This document shows, one piece after another, positions 32,964 to 40,879 of a stretch of DNA of 64,000 nucleotides; position 1 is the stretch's first letter; every line of letters begins with the position of its first letter. Position numbers and translations under genes: made by a program. Source of the DNA: JAGPCK01 sp041675505 (GTDB taxonomy: Bacteria; Bacteroidota; Bacteroidia; UKL13-3); NCBI GenBank assembly GCA_041675505.1, contig JBAYTR010000010.1:124001-188000 (forward strand), read 5' to 3'. Under the pieces are notes generated by a model. It did no database searches and was not told where the DNA came from. It worked only from the letters and a program-made list of their open reading frames with translations.

Positions 32964-33539
32964 ATGACAAATCCTGCTGAAAGTGAAGGTGAAGAATACA
33001 TAGCTGATTATCTAAGGCAAGTAAATATTAAATTCATCCAACAGTGTCGTATTACAAACCTTACGGGTGATACATATCAATTTAGGGTCGCAGACTTCTA
33101 TTTGCCTGACTACAAAGTCTATATTGAGTTTGAGGGGTTATATAACAATCCAGAGCACAAAAAGAACTATCAAGAGAAGAGTAAGATATACGCTACTAAC
33201 AACATCCCATGTGTATACATATTTCCCGAGAATTTAGGGTTCATTTATTTTGCATTCGATAAACGAATTCAAAAAGAAATGAAAAAGTATAACCTCACAA
33301 AGGAACTTAGACGATATCATTTCAAGAAGTTAATAATGTACCATTCCGAAAGAGTGATTTTTATTGTCTTTTTTGCGCTTCTTGCTCTCTTTTACACTGA
33401 TGTAAACTCTTTGAATCAACAAACTGGAATTAGGCTGGTTGGAATTTTAGGAATTGTATTCCAAGCCTCAAAAATTATTACAGCATATTTCGACATCTTC
33501 AAATTAGACAAACAACCTCTTGTATTAAAAAACACATAA
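32964..33539 (+). CDS. PD-(D/E)XK-like nuclease domain with membrane tail
   Basis: A 191-residue protein. The first 110 residues resemble the Vsr/DUF559-like nuclease fold: ESEGEEYIADYL (acidic helix), then V-A-D-F-Y-L-P-D-Y-K-V-Y-I-E-F-E-G (Asp and Glu-x-Glu as the PD-(D/E)XK core), and YQEKSKIYATNNIPCVYIFPEN. Two hydrophobic segments follow at about 130-146 and 155-172. A nuclease core anchored to membrane helices is unusual. Directly after the HNH gene; AT-rich like it. Activity not established. Confidence 0.65.
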   Translation: MTNPAESEGEEYIADYLRQVNIKFIQQCRITNLTGDTYQFRVADFYLPDYKVYIEFEGLYNNPEHKKNYQEKSKIYATNNIPCVYIFPENLGFIYFAFDKRIQKEMKKYNLTKELRRYHFKKLIMYHSERVIFIVFFALLALFYTDVNSLNQQTGIRLVGILGIVFQASKIITAYFDIFKLDKQPLVLKNT

Positions 33540-33561
33540 AGGCCTCCTAATTATAAATTAA

Positions 33562-34170
33562 ATGAAAAATCTATTTGAAAGCATGGATGAGGCTATACTC
33601 AAAGCCCCTCATGCAGACTTCATTAATTTGAAAAACCTTGCTTTAGCTGAATATAAAATCAACTATCACATCAACGATTGTTTTTCAATTACTAAGTTGG
33701 AAGATGTTTCAAGTAAGCACCAGTTACTTTTTCAAAAGTTTGAGAGTAGAGTTCAGCAGTCCAATCTGTTATTTATGGTGGATAGTATATTTCCTATTAT
33801 ACTATCAGATTTAGCATTAGATGTGCTATTAGGAAAGGTAATGTCATTCAGTGAATACATTTACGCAAAAAGAAGTCCAGTAGAAATTGGCATTTTAGCA
33901 AATGAAGAGTATTTGAAGTATAAGTTCTTTCAGTTTGTTCATTCACTGCTTTATTCAGATGTTTCAAGCAAGAAGGTTTGTGATGGGACGCTTAAAACAA
34001 ACAAAGTTTTTTGTATCAAAAATGAATCTGGCGAAATTGATTTTTATACTTTCTATGAGCAACAAGCTTTGCAGCTACTATTGCTTGATAAGTTAAAGTT
34101 GGAGATTGATTTAACTTCATCAACCATTTCAAAATCCAACGTGAAAATTAACTTATTAATTCGCCTATAG
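33562..34170 (+). CDS. Hypothetical protein of the AT-rich island
   Basis: A 202-residue protein that I do not recognise. It is predicted largely helical and soluble, with a short hydrophobic stretch around 70-90 (LLFMVDSIFPIILSDLALDVLL). No Cys/His cluster or nucleotide motif is visible. It lies 22 bp after the nuclease-like gene and 27 bp before the next unknown, with the same low GC, so it probably belongs to the same transferred unit. Confidence 0.6.
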   Translation: MKNLFESMDEAILKAPHADFINLKNLALAEYKINYHINDCFSITKLEDVSSKHQLLFQKFESRVQQSNLLFMVDSIFPIILSDLALDVLLGKVMSFSEYIYAKRSPVEIGILANEEYLKYKFFQFVHSLLYSDVSSKKVCDGTLKTNKVFCIKNESGEIDFYTFYEQQALQLLLLDKLKLEIDLTSSTISKSNVKINLLIRL

Positions 34171-34197
34171 AATAGTTCTTCACTGATTATCTCTGCT

Positions 34198-34614
34198 ATG
34201 GAAAACATACTAAAGACCGTATTACTTGAGTATGAAAAAAGCCAGTTCATTCTTGATTTGGTTGAGCATGACTCAGGCACCACGTTTGTTAGCATTACTC
34301 AAAATATTCAAGGAATAGAAACCTCTCAAAAGTTAAAAATTAATCCGTCAGTCTTAACAGACATTCTATTTGTACTTCAACAGTATAATGAGGAAATTCA
34401 CAAATCATTCCCTTCAGACCGCCACGCATATTTTAGTGAAGAAAAACAAAATAAAGTTGTTGCGAGGTTTTTAAAAGGAGTATCAATAGAAGATTTACTT
34501 CTACAATTCGATTGTAGTAAACAAATAATAGAACAAATCTTGTACAACAAGGGAATAGAAATACCACAACAGGATAAAGTGAAAAAGTATTACCACAGGC
34601 GCAAAAAGAAGTAA
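34198..34614 (+). CDS. Hypothetical protein with possible helix-turn-helix end
   Basis: A 138-residue protein. Residues 1-70 resemble nothing I recognise. Residues 80-122 (FSEEKQNKVVARFLKGVSIEDLLLQFDCSKQIIEQIL) have the spacing of a homeodomain-like helix-turn-helix, and the chain ends in a basic tail KKYYHRRKKK, consistent with nucleic-acid binding. It is the last gene of the AT-rich island; repeats begin about 60 bp downstream. It may be the regulator of the unit, which is inference. Confidence 0.55.
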   Translation: MENILKTVLLEYEKSQFILDLVEHDSGTTFVSITQNIQGIETSQKLKINPSVLTDILFVLQQYNEEIHKSFPSDRHAYFSEEKQNKVVARFLKGVSIEDLLLQFDCSKQIIEQILYNKGIEIPQQDKVKKYYHRRKKK

Positions 34615-34673
34615 CTTTATTCGCCCTTGCTCGTGTCTTCTCCTGTTCAAAAATTAAGTATTAGCGTATCAAA

Positions 34674-34745
34674 CCTATGTTCCTATGTGTTTAACTCTTC
34701 GTGTTTTTACCACATAGGCACATAGAATTCACATAGGTATATAGA
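34674..34745. repeat. CACATAG-type palindromic repeat, copy 1
   Basis: CCTATGTGTTTAACTC...TTACCACATAGGCACATAGAATTCACATAGG: the two ends are inverted copies of CCTATGTG, so the unit can fold into a long hairpin. The same sequence recurs at 34873-34946, and a related unit in the opposite order at 40634-40702. No coding capacity. Confidence 0.75.
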
Positions 34746-34783
34746 ATTGAATGCTCGCTTGTATGTTCTGTTAAAGATTCTAT

Positions 34784-34820
34784 CCCTCAGCCTTTGCTTC
34801 ACTCCTCGCGATAGCGGTTT
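34784..34820. repeat. Partial CGTCA-type repeat
   Basis: CCTTTGCTTCACTCCTCGCGATAGCGG corresponds to the right end of the repeats at 26739 and 26883. Only this half is present. Confidence 0.45.
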
Positions 34821-34872
34821 GTCGGGTAAGTGAAGTTTTACCTAGCTCAGTATGGGCAACAGTAGCAAAGAC

Positions 34873-34946
34873 TATGTGCCCTATGTTTCTATGTGTTTAA
34901 CTCCTCGTATTTTTACCACATAGGCACATAGAATTCACATAGGCAT
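34873..34946. repeat. CACATAG-type palindromic repeat, copy 2
   Basis: Nearly identical to 34674-34745 (GTTTAACTCnTCGTRTTTTT in the centre). Two copies lie about 200 bp apart in the gap between the AT-rich island and asnS. Confidence 0.75.
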
Positions 34947-34989
34947 ACTTGAAGAAATACAAGTTTGTGTTCTATTGAGGAAATCGCCA

Positions 34990-35033
34990 CGTCATCCCAT
35001 TCCGCAGCCTTTGCTTCATTCCTCGCGATGACG
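34990..35033. repeat. Short CGTCA-type repeat with inverted ends
   Basis: It begins CGTCAT and ends ATGACG, 44 bp long, with CCTTTGCTTCATTCCTCGCG inside. It is a shortened member of the family at 26739-27014, 34 bp before the end of asnS. Confidence 0.6.
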
Positions 35034-35066
35034 GTTGGTTAGAAAATAAGAAGTTTAAGATATGTT

Positions 35067-36581
35067 CTATGGCAACAACCTACCCATCATCCTCGGGAAC
35101 GGAATGCTCTCGCGTACGTGAGGTAATTTGCAAATCCAGGTAACCAAACGTTCCAGTCCTAAACCAAAACCTGAGTGGGGTACTGAGCCGTATTTGCGCA
35201 AATCGAGGTACCATTCAAAAGCTTCCATAGGTAACTCGTGTTCGGTAATTTTTATGCGAAGCAAATCTTCGTTGGTTTCCCGCTCGCCACCACCTACTAT
35301 TTCACCGTATCCTTCAGGAGCCAATACATCTACACCCCGTGCAAAACGATCATCATCCGGGTCGCGTTTCAGGTAAAAGGCTTTAACGGCATGTGGCCAG
35401 TTGTACACCATAATGGGTACGTTGAACAAACGTGTAATCACGGTTTCATCACTGCCGCCAAAATCGTTACCGTATTCAAAGTTGCGGGCGCTGTTGAGCC
35501 ACTGCGGTATGTTGCGGGCCTGTTCTTCCAAATCAGCCAGCTCCTGTTTTAGTTTATCAATTTTGGCCTGGTTAAAACCAATTTCCCCTTTTTTCATGCC
35601 GGGTACTTTTATTTTTTCTTCGCGTTCGGCAATCTCCATTTTGGTGGCATCTATTTGCGACAGCACTTGAGCCAATTCATCTTCCAAAGAGGTAATGGCG
35701 TTTTTACCGTTCACATCCTGTTCGCCTTTAATGATGCGCACAGCCTCATCATACGTTAAACGCGGGAACGGTTGTGTGATGCTTTCCAGCACAGCCGTAT
35801 CACGACCGATAATTTCCAGTTCCTTTTTGCAATCGCGCAACACATCGCTCACCACCCTGCGCAGGAAATTTTCAATCAGGTCCATGTTCTCGAAGATGTC
35901 GAAGAAAGCCATCTCCGGTTCAATCATCCAAAACTCTGTGAGGTGTCTGCGGGTTTTTGATTTCTCTGCACGAAACGTTGGTCCGAAAGTATAGATGCGT
36001 CCCATGGCCATGGCCATAGCCTCACCGTACAGTTGTCCGCTTTGTGAGAGGTAAGCCGTTTCTTCAAAATAATTGGTTTCAAACAGGTTGGTGGTGCCTT
36101 CGCAGGCGTTACCCGTAAAAATGGGAGCGTCCATTTCCACAAACTCATTCTCCTGAAAAAACTGGTGAATGGAATATATAATGCGGTTACGCACTTTCAT
36201 AATGGCCCATTGGCGGGTAGAGCGCAGCCACAGGTGGCGGTTATCGGTTAAAAAATCAACCCCGTGTTCTTTTTTAGCAATGGGGTAATCTTCAGCAATC
36301 TGGTATATTTTTACGTCAGTAGCCTGTACCTCGTAACCACCTAACTGGCGCTCATCCTTTACCACGGTGCCCGTAAGGCTGAAAGAGCTTTCCAACTTAA
36401 GTTTTCCGGCATTTTCAAAAACCTCGGGAGTAACCTTAGCTGCATCTACCACACACTGGCAAAAACCGGTGCCGTCACGCAAAATCACAAACTCTAATCC
36501 CTTGCTGCTGCGTCTGTTGGATGCCCAACCCTTCAGGGTTATTTGCTGCCCTTCATATTTAGCTAAATCTTTAATATACAT
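35067..36581 (-). CDS. asnS: Asparaginyl-tRNA synthetase
   Basis: A 504-residue class II aminoacyl-tRNA synthetase that charges tRNA-Asn. It has an N-terminal OB-fold (ITLKGWASNRRSSKGLEFVILRDG), motif 2 (TFRAEKSKTRRHLTEFWMIEPEM) and motif 3 (GFGLGLERLVTWICKL). A coiled-coil insertion of about 70 residues (about 290-360, starting SLEDELAQVLSQIDATKMEI) is characteristic of Bacteroidota AsnS. Complete; single gene with its own promoter. Confidence 0.97.
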   Translation of the reverse strand: MYIKDLAKYEGQQITLKGWASNRRSSKGLEFVILRDGTGFCQCVVDAAKVTPEVFENAGKLKLESSFSLTGTVVKDERQLGGYEVQATDVKIYQIAEDYPIAKKEHGVDFLTDNRHLWLRSTRQWAIMKVRNRIIYSIHQFFQENEFVEMDAPIFTGNACEGTTNLFETNYFEETAYLSQSGQLYGEAMAMAMGRIYTFGPTFRAEKSKTRRHLTEFWMIEPEMAFFDIFENMDLIENFLRRVVSDVLRDCKKELEIIGRDTAVLESITQPFPRLTYDEAVRIIKGEQDVNGKNAITSLEDELAQVLSQIDATKMEIAEREEKIKVPGMKKGEIGFNQAKIDKLKQELADLEEQARNIPQWLNSARNFEYGNDFGGSDETVITRLFNVPIMVYNWPHAVKAFYLKRDPDDDRFARGVDVLAPEGYGEIVGGGERETNEDLLRIKITEHELPMEAFEWYLDLRKYGSVPHSGFGLGLERLVTWICKLPHVRESIPFPRMMGRLLP

Positions 36582-36610
36582 TTTATAACTTTGTTAGCGA
36601 ATTAAGGCTG

Positions 36611-36618
36611 CAAAAATA
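36611..36618 (-). promoter_or_regulatory. -7 element of asnS
   Basis: Minus strand TATTTTTG, an exact TAnnTTTG, 29 bases upstream of the asnS ATG, in the divergent gap shared with rpoN. Confidence 0.5.
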
Positions 36619-36679
36619 AACGTTTCGCACGGATTTAACAGCCGGTATTTGGAACACTATTTGACAACGTACACCTGTC

Positions 36680-38176
36680 ATGTTAAAACAAGGCCTACAG
36701 CAAAAGTTACTTCAGAAGCTCTCTCCGCAGCAAATTCAGTTTATTAAACTGCTGCAACTTAACACCACTGATTTAGAGCAACGTGTTGAGCAGGAGTTGA
36801 TTGAGAACCCTGCACTCGAAAATACCAAAGACGATGAATTCAGCTCCGACATTACCGCAGATGTTGCCGTAAACGAGGCAGAACCCGAAATACGTGAAAC
36901 CGAAGACGTGGTGGCAGACGAGCCGGAATCTATAATGGAAGACGATTTATTCGACCTTTCCGACTACACCAACAACGATGACTACGATAACGACAGCTTT
37001 CACTTAGCCGATGAAACCGGTGGTGAAGAAGACCGTAAAGAAATGCCTTTGGCCGGTGGAGCCACTTTTTATGATGCCCTGCTGGAGCAGTTTACCGCCA
37101 TTTCCAACTCAGAGCACGAAACAGCTTTGGGCAAACAAATCATTGGTACCATTGACGAAGACGGTTACCTGCGCAGGCCACTGGATGCCATCATCAACGA
37201 TTTGCTTTTTTCAGCCAACGTAGAAACTACTATCGAAGAACTGGAGCGGGTGTTGCACAAAATTCAAAACCTTGACCCCGCAGGTATTGCTGCCCGTAAT
37301 TTACAGGAGTGTTTGTTGCTGCAACTGAAACGCAAAGACCACCACCACCCGGAAGTGTTGCTGGCACAACAGATTATCGAACACCACTTCGAAGATTTTA
37401 CCAAAAAGCACTACGAAAAAATGACTCGTCAGCTCAAGATAAATGACGAGCAACTCAAAGACGCCATTCATATCATTACGCACCTTAACCCCAAGCCGGG
37501 AGAGAGTGACAGCGATACCAAAACACAATACATTACCCCTGATTTTATTCTGGTGGAAAACAACGGTAAGCTGGAAGTAGTGCTTAACTCACGCAATGCC
37601 CCCGACCTGCGCATAAGCCGCTCGTACATGGATACCATGAAGAGTTATGAGAAAAACCCGGGGAACAACAAACACCTGAAAGATACCGTTCAGTTCATCA
37701 AACAAAAGTTAGACAGTGCCAAGTGGTTCATTGATTCCATCAAGCAAAGGCAGCACACGCTTTTGGTAACCATGAACGCCATATTGCAATACCAATACGC
37801 ATTTTTTGAAGACGGAGACGAGACCAAAATGCGCCCCATGATACTGAAAGACATTGCCGATAAAGTGGGGTTGGATGTGTCTACCATTTCTCGTGTGGCC
37901 AACAGTAAATATGTACAAACCGAGTTTGGTGTAATTTCGCTCAAGTTCTTTTTCTCAGAAGGTATTCAAACAGAAGAGGGCGAAGAAGTATCGAGCCGCG
38001 AGGTGAAACGTATTTTGCAGGATGCCATTGGCAATGAAGACAAGCACAAACCATTGCCCGATGAAAAGCTGATGGAAATTCTGAAAGAAAAAGGATACAA
38101 CATTGCCCGCAGAACGGTGGCCAAATACCGCGAGCAGCTGAACATTCCCGTAGCCCGATTGCGTAAAGAAATTTAA
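36680..38176 (+). CDS. rpoN: RNA polymerase sigma-54 factor
   Basis: A 498-residue sigma-54. Region I is the Gln/Leu-rich start (LKQGLQQKLLQKLSPQQIQFIKLLQLNT) that contacts enhancer-binding activators; an acidic region II (about 50-120) follows; then the core-binding domain, the helix-turn-helix (KDIADKVGLDVSTISRVANSKYVQ) and the RpoN box ARRTVAKYRE near the C-terminus, which reads the -24 element. No sigma-54 activator is encoded in the window. The stop codon overlaps the next start (TAATG). Confidence 0.97.
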   Translation: MLKQGLQQKLLQKLSPQQIQFIKLLQLNTTDLEQRVEQELIENPALENTKDDEFSSDITADVAVNEAEPEIRETEDVVADEPESIMEDDLFDLSDYTNNDDYDNDSFHLADETGGEEDRKEMPLAGGATFYDALLEQFTAISNSEHETALGKQIIGTIDEDGYLRRPLDAIINDLLFSANVETTIEELERVLHKIQNLDPAGIAARNLQECLLLQLKRKDHHHPEVLLAQQIIEHHFEDFTKKHYEKMTRQLKINDEQLKDAIHIITHLNPKPGESDSDTKTQYITPDFILVENNGKLEVVLNSRNAPDLRISRSYMDTMKSYEKNPGNNKHLKDTVQFIKQKLDSAKWFIDSIKQRQHTLLVTMNAILQYQYAFFEDGDETKMRPMILKDIADKVGLDVSTISRVANSKYVQTEFGVISLKFFFSEGIQTEEGEEVSSREVKRILQDAIGNEDKHKPLPDEKLMEILKEKGYNIARRTVAKYREQLNIPVARLRKEI

Positions 38177-38775
38177 TGAACCGCAGCACCGCTTACCGCG
38201 TATCCGGAGTTTTTCACCCGCTGTTTTTAAACGCTGCGGGTTTTGCCTTACTTTTTCTTATTGCACCTTCGCTGCACCGCTATACCCCGCAAGCCATTGG
38301 GTTGGTCATCGGTTTGTTTACCTTAAGTACAGTAGTGCTGCCCCTGCTAGCCATCTCCTTATTAAGATTAAACGGGATGGTACAAAGCATGGAGCTGGAA
38401 ACACAGCAGGAGCGCAAACTGCCCTTACTCATCACCGCTTTGTTGTATGTAAGTATATATTACTTGTTTCAAAAACTGCAGCTTGATTTTGTGTTGTTGC
38501 GTTATGCACTGGCGGCTTCATCGGTGTTAATCTTTGTGTCGCTCACCAACAATTTTTATAAAATAAGTCTGCATGCTACAGGTGTAGGAGCTCTGTTGGG
38601 TTTTTTAGTAAAAGTCTCCCACTTTTCCATGTTTGACATTCGTCCGTTGTTTGCGCTCATGTGCGTGGCCGGGGGCTGGGTTATAGCGGCACGACTTTTT
38701 GCGGGGGCACACTCCGTTGCACAAATCATCTGGGGTTTGTCGGGTGGTTTTTTGCTCATGTGGCTGGTGTTTTAA
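38176..38775 (+). CDS. PAP2-like multi-pass membrane protein
   Basis: A 199-residue protein with about six hydrophobic segments. The C-terminal region A-A-R-L-F-A-G-A-H-S-V-A-Q-I-I-W-G resembles the second and third blocks of PAP2 phosphatases (R..-A-H-S/T-..-Q-V-..-G), but the first KxxxxxxRP block is not obvious (DIRPLF is the closest). It overlaps the rpoN stop codon, an arrangement common in Bacteroidota. A lipid phosphatase role is possible, not proven. Confidence 0.75.
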   Translation: MNRSTAYRVSGVFHPLFLNAAGFALLFLIAPSLHRYTPQAIGLVIGLFTLSTVVLPLLAISLLRLNGMVQSMELETQQERKLPLLITALLYVSIYYLFQKLQLDFVLLRYALAASSVLIFVSLTNNFYKISLHATGVGALLGFLVKVSHFSMFDIRPLFALMCVAGGWVIAARLFAGAHSVAQIIWGLSGGFLLMWLVF

Positions 38776-38850
38776 GCAGCAAAACAGGCTATTGCCCGCT
38801 GTAGGTTAATTCCGTTTGGCACTTTCATCAAATTCGATTTCCTTTGTTTT

Positions 38851-39504
38851 ATGATTCATCGCGAAGGTCTAGCTACCATTTTTATTACTGTTGCCGTTTT
38901 GTTTGGTTTAAACTGGGCAGTGCAACACTTTTTGCCTGAGCCTGTTATTATTCAGCAACTGGTTCTGTTTGTGTCCACCATTTTTCTACTGATTATTCTG
39001 CAGTTCTTTCGTAACCCACCGCGCCACACCCAGGTTAATGAGCAACACGTTATCTCACCGGCTGACGGTAAGGTGGTGGTGATAGAAGAAGTAGAAGAGC
39101 CCGAGTATTTTAAGGGCAAACGCCTACAGATATCCGTGTTTATGTCACCGTTTAATGTGCACGTTAACCGCAATCCTGTTTCAGGAATTGTGAGCTATTT
39201 CAAATACCACCCGGGCAAATACTTAGTGGCCTGGCACCCCAAATCATCTACCGAAAACGAGCGCACCACTACCGTTATTAAAACCAAAAGCGAGCAGGAG
39301 GTATTGTTCCGTCAGATAGCCGGTGCACTGGCCAAGCGCATTTGCTGGTACGTTAAAGAAGGTCAGCCGGTGCAGCAGGGCGGGGAAATGGGATTTATTA
39401 AATTCGGTTCTAGAGTAGACATTTACCTGCCCTTAGACGCGAAAGTAAACGTACAACTGAATCAGAAAGTAAGCGGAGGCGAAACTGTTTTAGCTGAAAT
39501 ATAG
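38851..39504 (+). CDS. psd: Phosphatidylserine decarboxylase, short type
   Basis: A 217-residue enzyme that converts phosphatidylserine to phosphatidylethanolamine. It cleaves itself at a Gly-Ser bond to make the pyruvoyl group; the site is GFIKFGSRVDIYLP (Gly-Ser near residue 190). Other blocks: VISPADGKVVVIEEVEE, FMSPFNVHVNRNPVSG and YHPGKYLVAWHPKSSTENER. This is the short form shared with archaetidylserine decarboxylases. It completes cdsA-pssA-psd in this window. Confidence 0.95.
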   Translation: MIHREGLATIFITVAVLFGLNWAVQHFLPEPVIIQQLVLFVSTIFLLIILQFFRNPPRHTQVNEQHVISPADGKVVVIEEVEEPEYFKGKRLQISVFMSPFNVHVNRNPVSGIVSYFKYHPGKYLVAWHPKSSTENERTTTVIKTKSEQEVLFRQIAGALAKRICWYVKEGQPVQQGGEMGFIKFGSRVDIYLPLDAKVNVQLNQKVSGGETVLAEI

Positions 39505-39555
39505 CCTTGTGGTACAATAATTGTCAACTAAAAGAAACACTTAAATAAATACACC

Positions 39556-39855
39556 ATGAAGAAATTACTCGTAATGTTAGCTTTCATAGGCCTTGGAGTT
39601 GCTTACGCTAACGCACAAACTCCTGTAACAACAACCCCTGCACCTGCTACCACCACTACTCCGGCACCGGCAGCAGATGATAAAAAGGACGACAAAAAAT
39701 CATGCTGCAGCAGCAAAGGAAAAAAGGACGACAAATGTGCAACCGATCACAAAGCCAGCAAAAAGGACAAAAAATCATGCTGCTCTTCTGATAAGAAAAA
39801 AGCACATTGCGATGCTGATAAAAAAGAAGACGAAAAAAAGACGGAGACCAAGTAA
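39556..39855 (+). CDS. Exported Lys/Cys-rich low-complexity protein
   Basis: A 99-residue protein with a signal peptide (MKKLLVMLAFIGLGVAYANAQ), a Thr/Pro/Ala linker, and a tail made almost only of Lys, Asp, Ser and Cys. The unit KKSCCSS occurs twice, and six Cys plus His residues lie in about 50 residues (also KCATDH and KKAHCDA). This could bind metal or thiol compounds in the periplasm. No known family. A strong terminator follows, so it is a single-gene unit just before the Crp/Fnr regulator. Confidence 0.75.
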   Translation: MKKLLVMLAFIGLGVAYANAQTPVTTTPAPATTTTPAPAADDKKDDKKSCCSSKGKKDDKCATDHKASKKDKKSCCSSDKKKAHCDADKKEDEKKTETK

Positions 39856-39874
39856 TTGTTCCGTTAGTTATACC

Positions 39875-39904
39875 AAAGCCGGATGTTTACAGTCCGGCTT
39901 TTTA
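39875..39904 (+). terminator. Rho-independent terminator
   Basis: AAAGCCGGA, a 9-base loop, TCCGGCTTTTT. It follows the Lys/Cys-rich protein gene by 20 bp and separates it from the Crp/Fnr gene. Confidence 0.85.
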
Positions 39905-39915
39905 TTTTTATACCC

Positions 39916-40554
39916 ATGAGCACCAACATAACCGAAGCCTTAAACCAACACTTTCCCTTTTTTGATGATGACCTGAAACAGGTGATTATCCGCAACGGAC
40001 AGATGGCCCGTTTTAAAGCAGGAGACGTGTTGATGCGCAGCGGGCAGTTTATGAAATACACCCTGCTCATTACGCAGGGCCACATCAAATTATATACTGA
40101 CGGAGAAGACGGGGAGGAGTTTTTTATGTATTACCTCGAACCCGGTCAGGCTTGTGCATTGAGTTTTGTGTGTGCTGCCCGCAACAAAAAAAGTGACGTG
40201 GAAGCCATAGCCATAGCAGACAGCGAGGCCATCTTACTACCCATAGAGTTGATGGATGAGCTGATGGCCAAATACAAGAGCTGGTACTATTTTGTACTCG
40301 AAACCTACAGGGCCCGTTACCAGGAAATGTTGGACGTTATTCGCAGTGTGGCTTTTCAAAGCATGGATGAGCGGCTGGAGTATTACCTCATCAAACAAAA
40401 AAATGCGCTCAACTCCGCCACCATTGCGCTCACACATGAGCAAATAGCCAATGACCTCAACTCCTCGCGTGTGGTTATCTCCCGCCTGCTCAAACAAATG
40501 GAAATTAAAGGAAAAGTAAAGTTACTGCGCAACGCTATTGAGTTAAAGCTGTAA
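39916..40554 (+). CDS. Crp/Fnr-family transcription regulator
   Basis: A 212-residue regulator; the ATG at 39916 follows the terminator, while an upstream ATG at 39883 lies inside it. The N-terminal cyclic-nucleotide-binding-type domain has GDVLMRSGQFMKYTLLITQGHIKLYTDGEDGEEFFMYYLEPGQACALS. The C-terminal helix-turn-helix is LTHEQIANDLNSSRVVISRLLKQME. The N-terminus lacks the Fnr Cys cluster. The Cys pair in QACALSFVCAA could react with sulfane sulfur or NO. Inverted repeats TGTAAC-N4-GTTACA upstream of the sulfur genes are its likely targets. Confidence 0.9.
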   Translation: MSTNITEALNQHFPFFDDDLKQVIIRNGQMARFKAGDVLMRSGQFMKYTLLITQGHIKLYTDGEDGEEFFMYYLEPGQACALSFVCAARNKKSDVEAIAIADSEAILLPIELMDELMAKYKSWYYFVLETYRARYQEMLDVIRSVAFQSMDERLEYYLIKQKNALNSATIALTHEQIANDLNSSRVVISRLLKQMEIKGKVKLLRNAIELKL

Positions 40555-40633
40555 AATGTAGTGCAATCAGTTCAAAAAAGTAAGTGTAAATTCTTCTTTC
40601 TTTATCAAGGATAGGTACTTGTCCTGTATCCAA

Positions 40634-40702
40634 CATAAACACATAGGCACATAGATTTTTTTGATGTTGAATACCTATGTGGCTATGTTTCTATGTGTTT
40701 TA
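40634..40702. repeat. CACATAG-type repeat, copy 3 (other order)
   Basis: AACACATAGGCACATAG, a spacer, then CCTATGTGGCTATGTTTCTATGTG: inverted halves of the same family as 34674 and 34873. The remaining gap up to 40814 shows no gene. Confidence 0.7.
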
Positions 40703-40814
40703 TCTTCTTTTACTTCGTAGTCCGATAGCTATAGGACACATAGAGGAGTTGACTACCTAGGAGCATAAAAGAGCGCCCTTGATAGCACAACACGATAAAG
40801 CTGTAATCTTCTTT

Positions 40815-40859
40815 TGTAACATTTGTAACGTAGCAATCAAATTAATACCTTCACCTTTG
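40815..40859 (+). promoter_or_regulatory. Crp/Fnr-type site and -7 element upstream of the TauE gene
   Basis: TGTAAC-ATTT-GTAACG (40815-40830) is a degenerate copy of TGTAAC-N4-GTTACA. Its centre is 36.5 bases from the last base of CACCTTTG (40852-40859), which fits xAnnTTTG. The spacing equals that at 51939-51983 and corresponds to an activator centred near -41. Confidence 0.5.
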
Positions 40860-40879
40860 TATCCGTAAATAAGATACAA

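Noticed and set aside
32224..34614. Classical restriction-modification system
   Set aside because: No methyltransferase motif (DPPY, FxGxG with PC) is seen in any of the four genes or neighbours.
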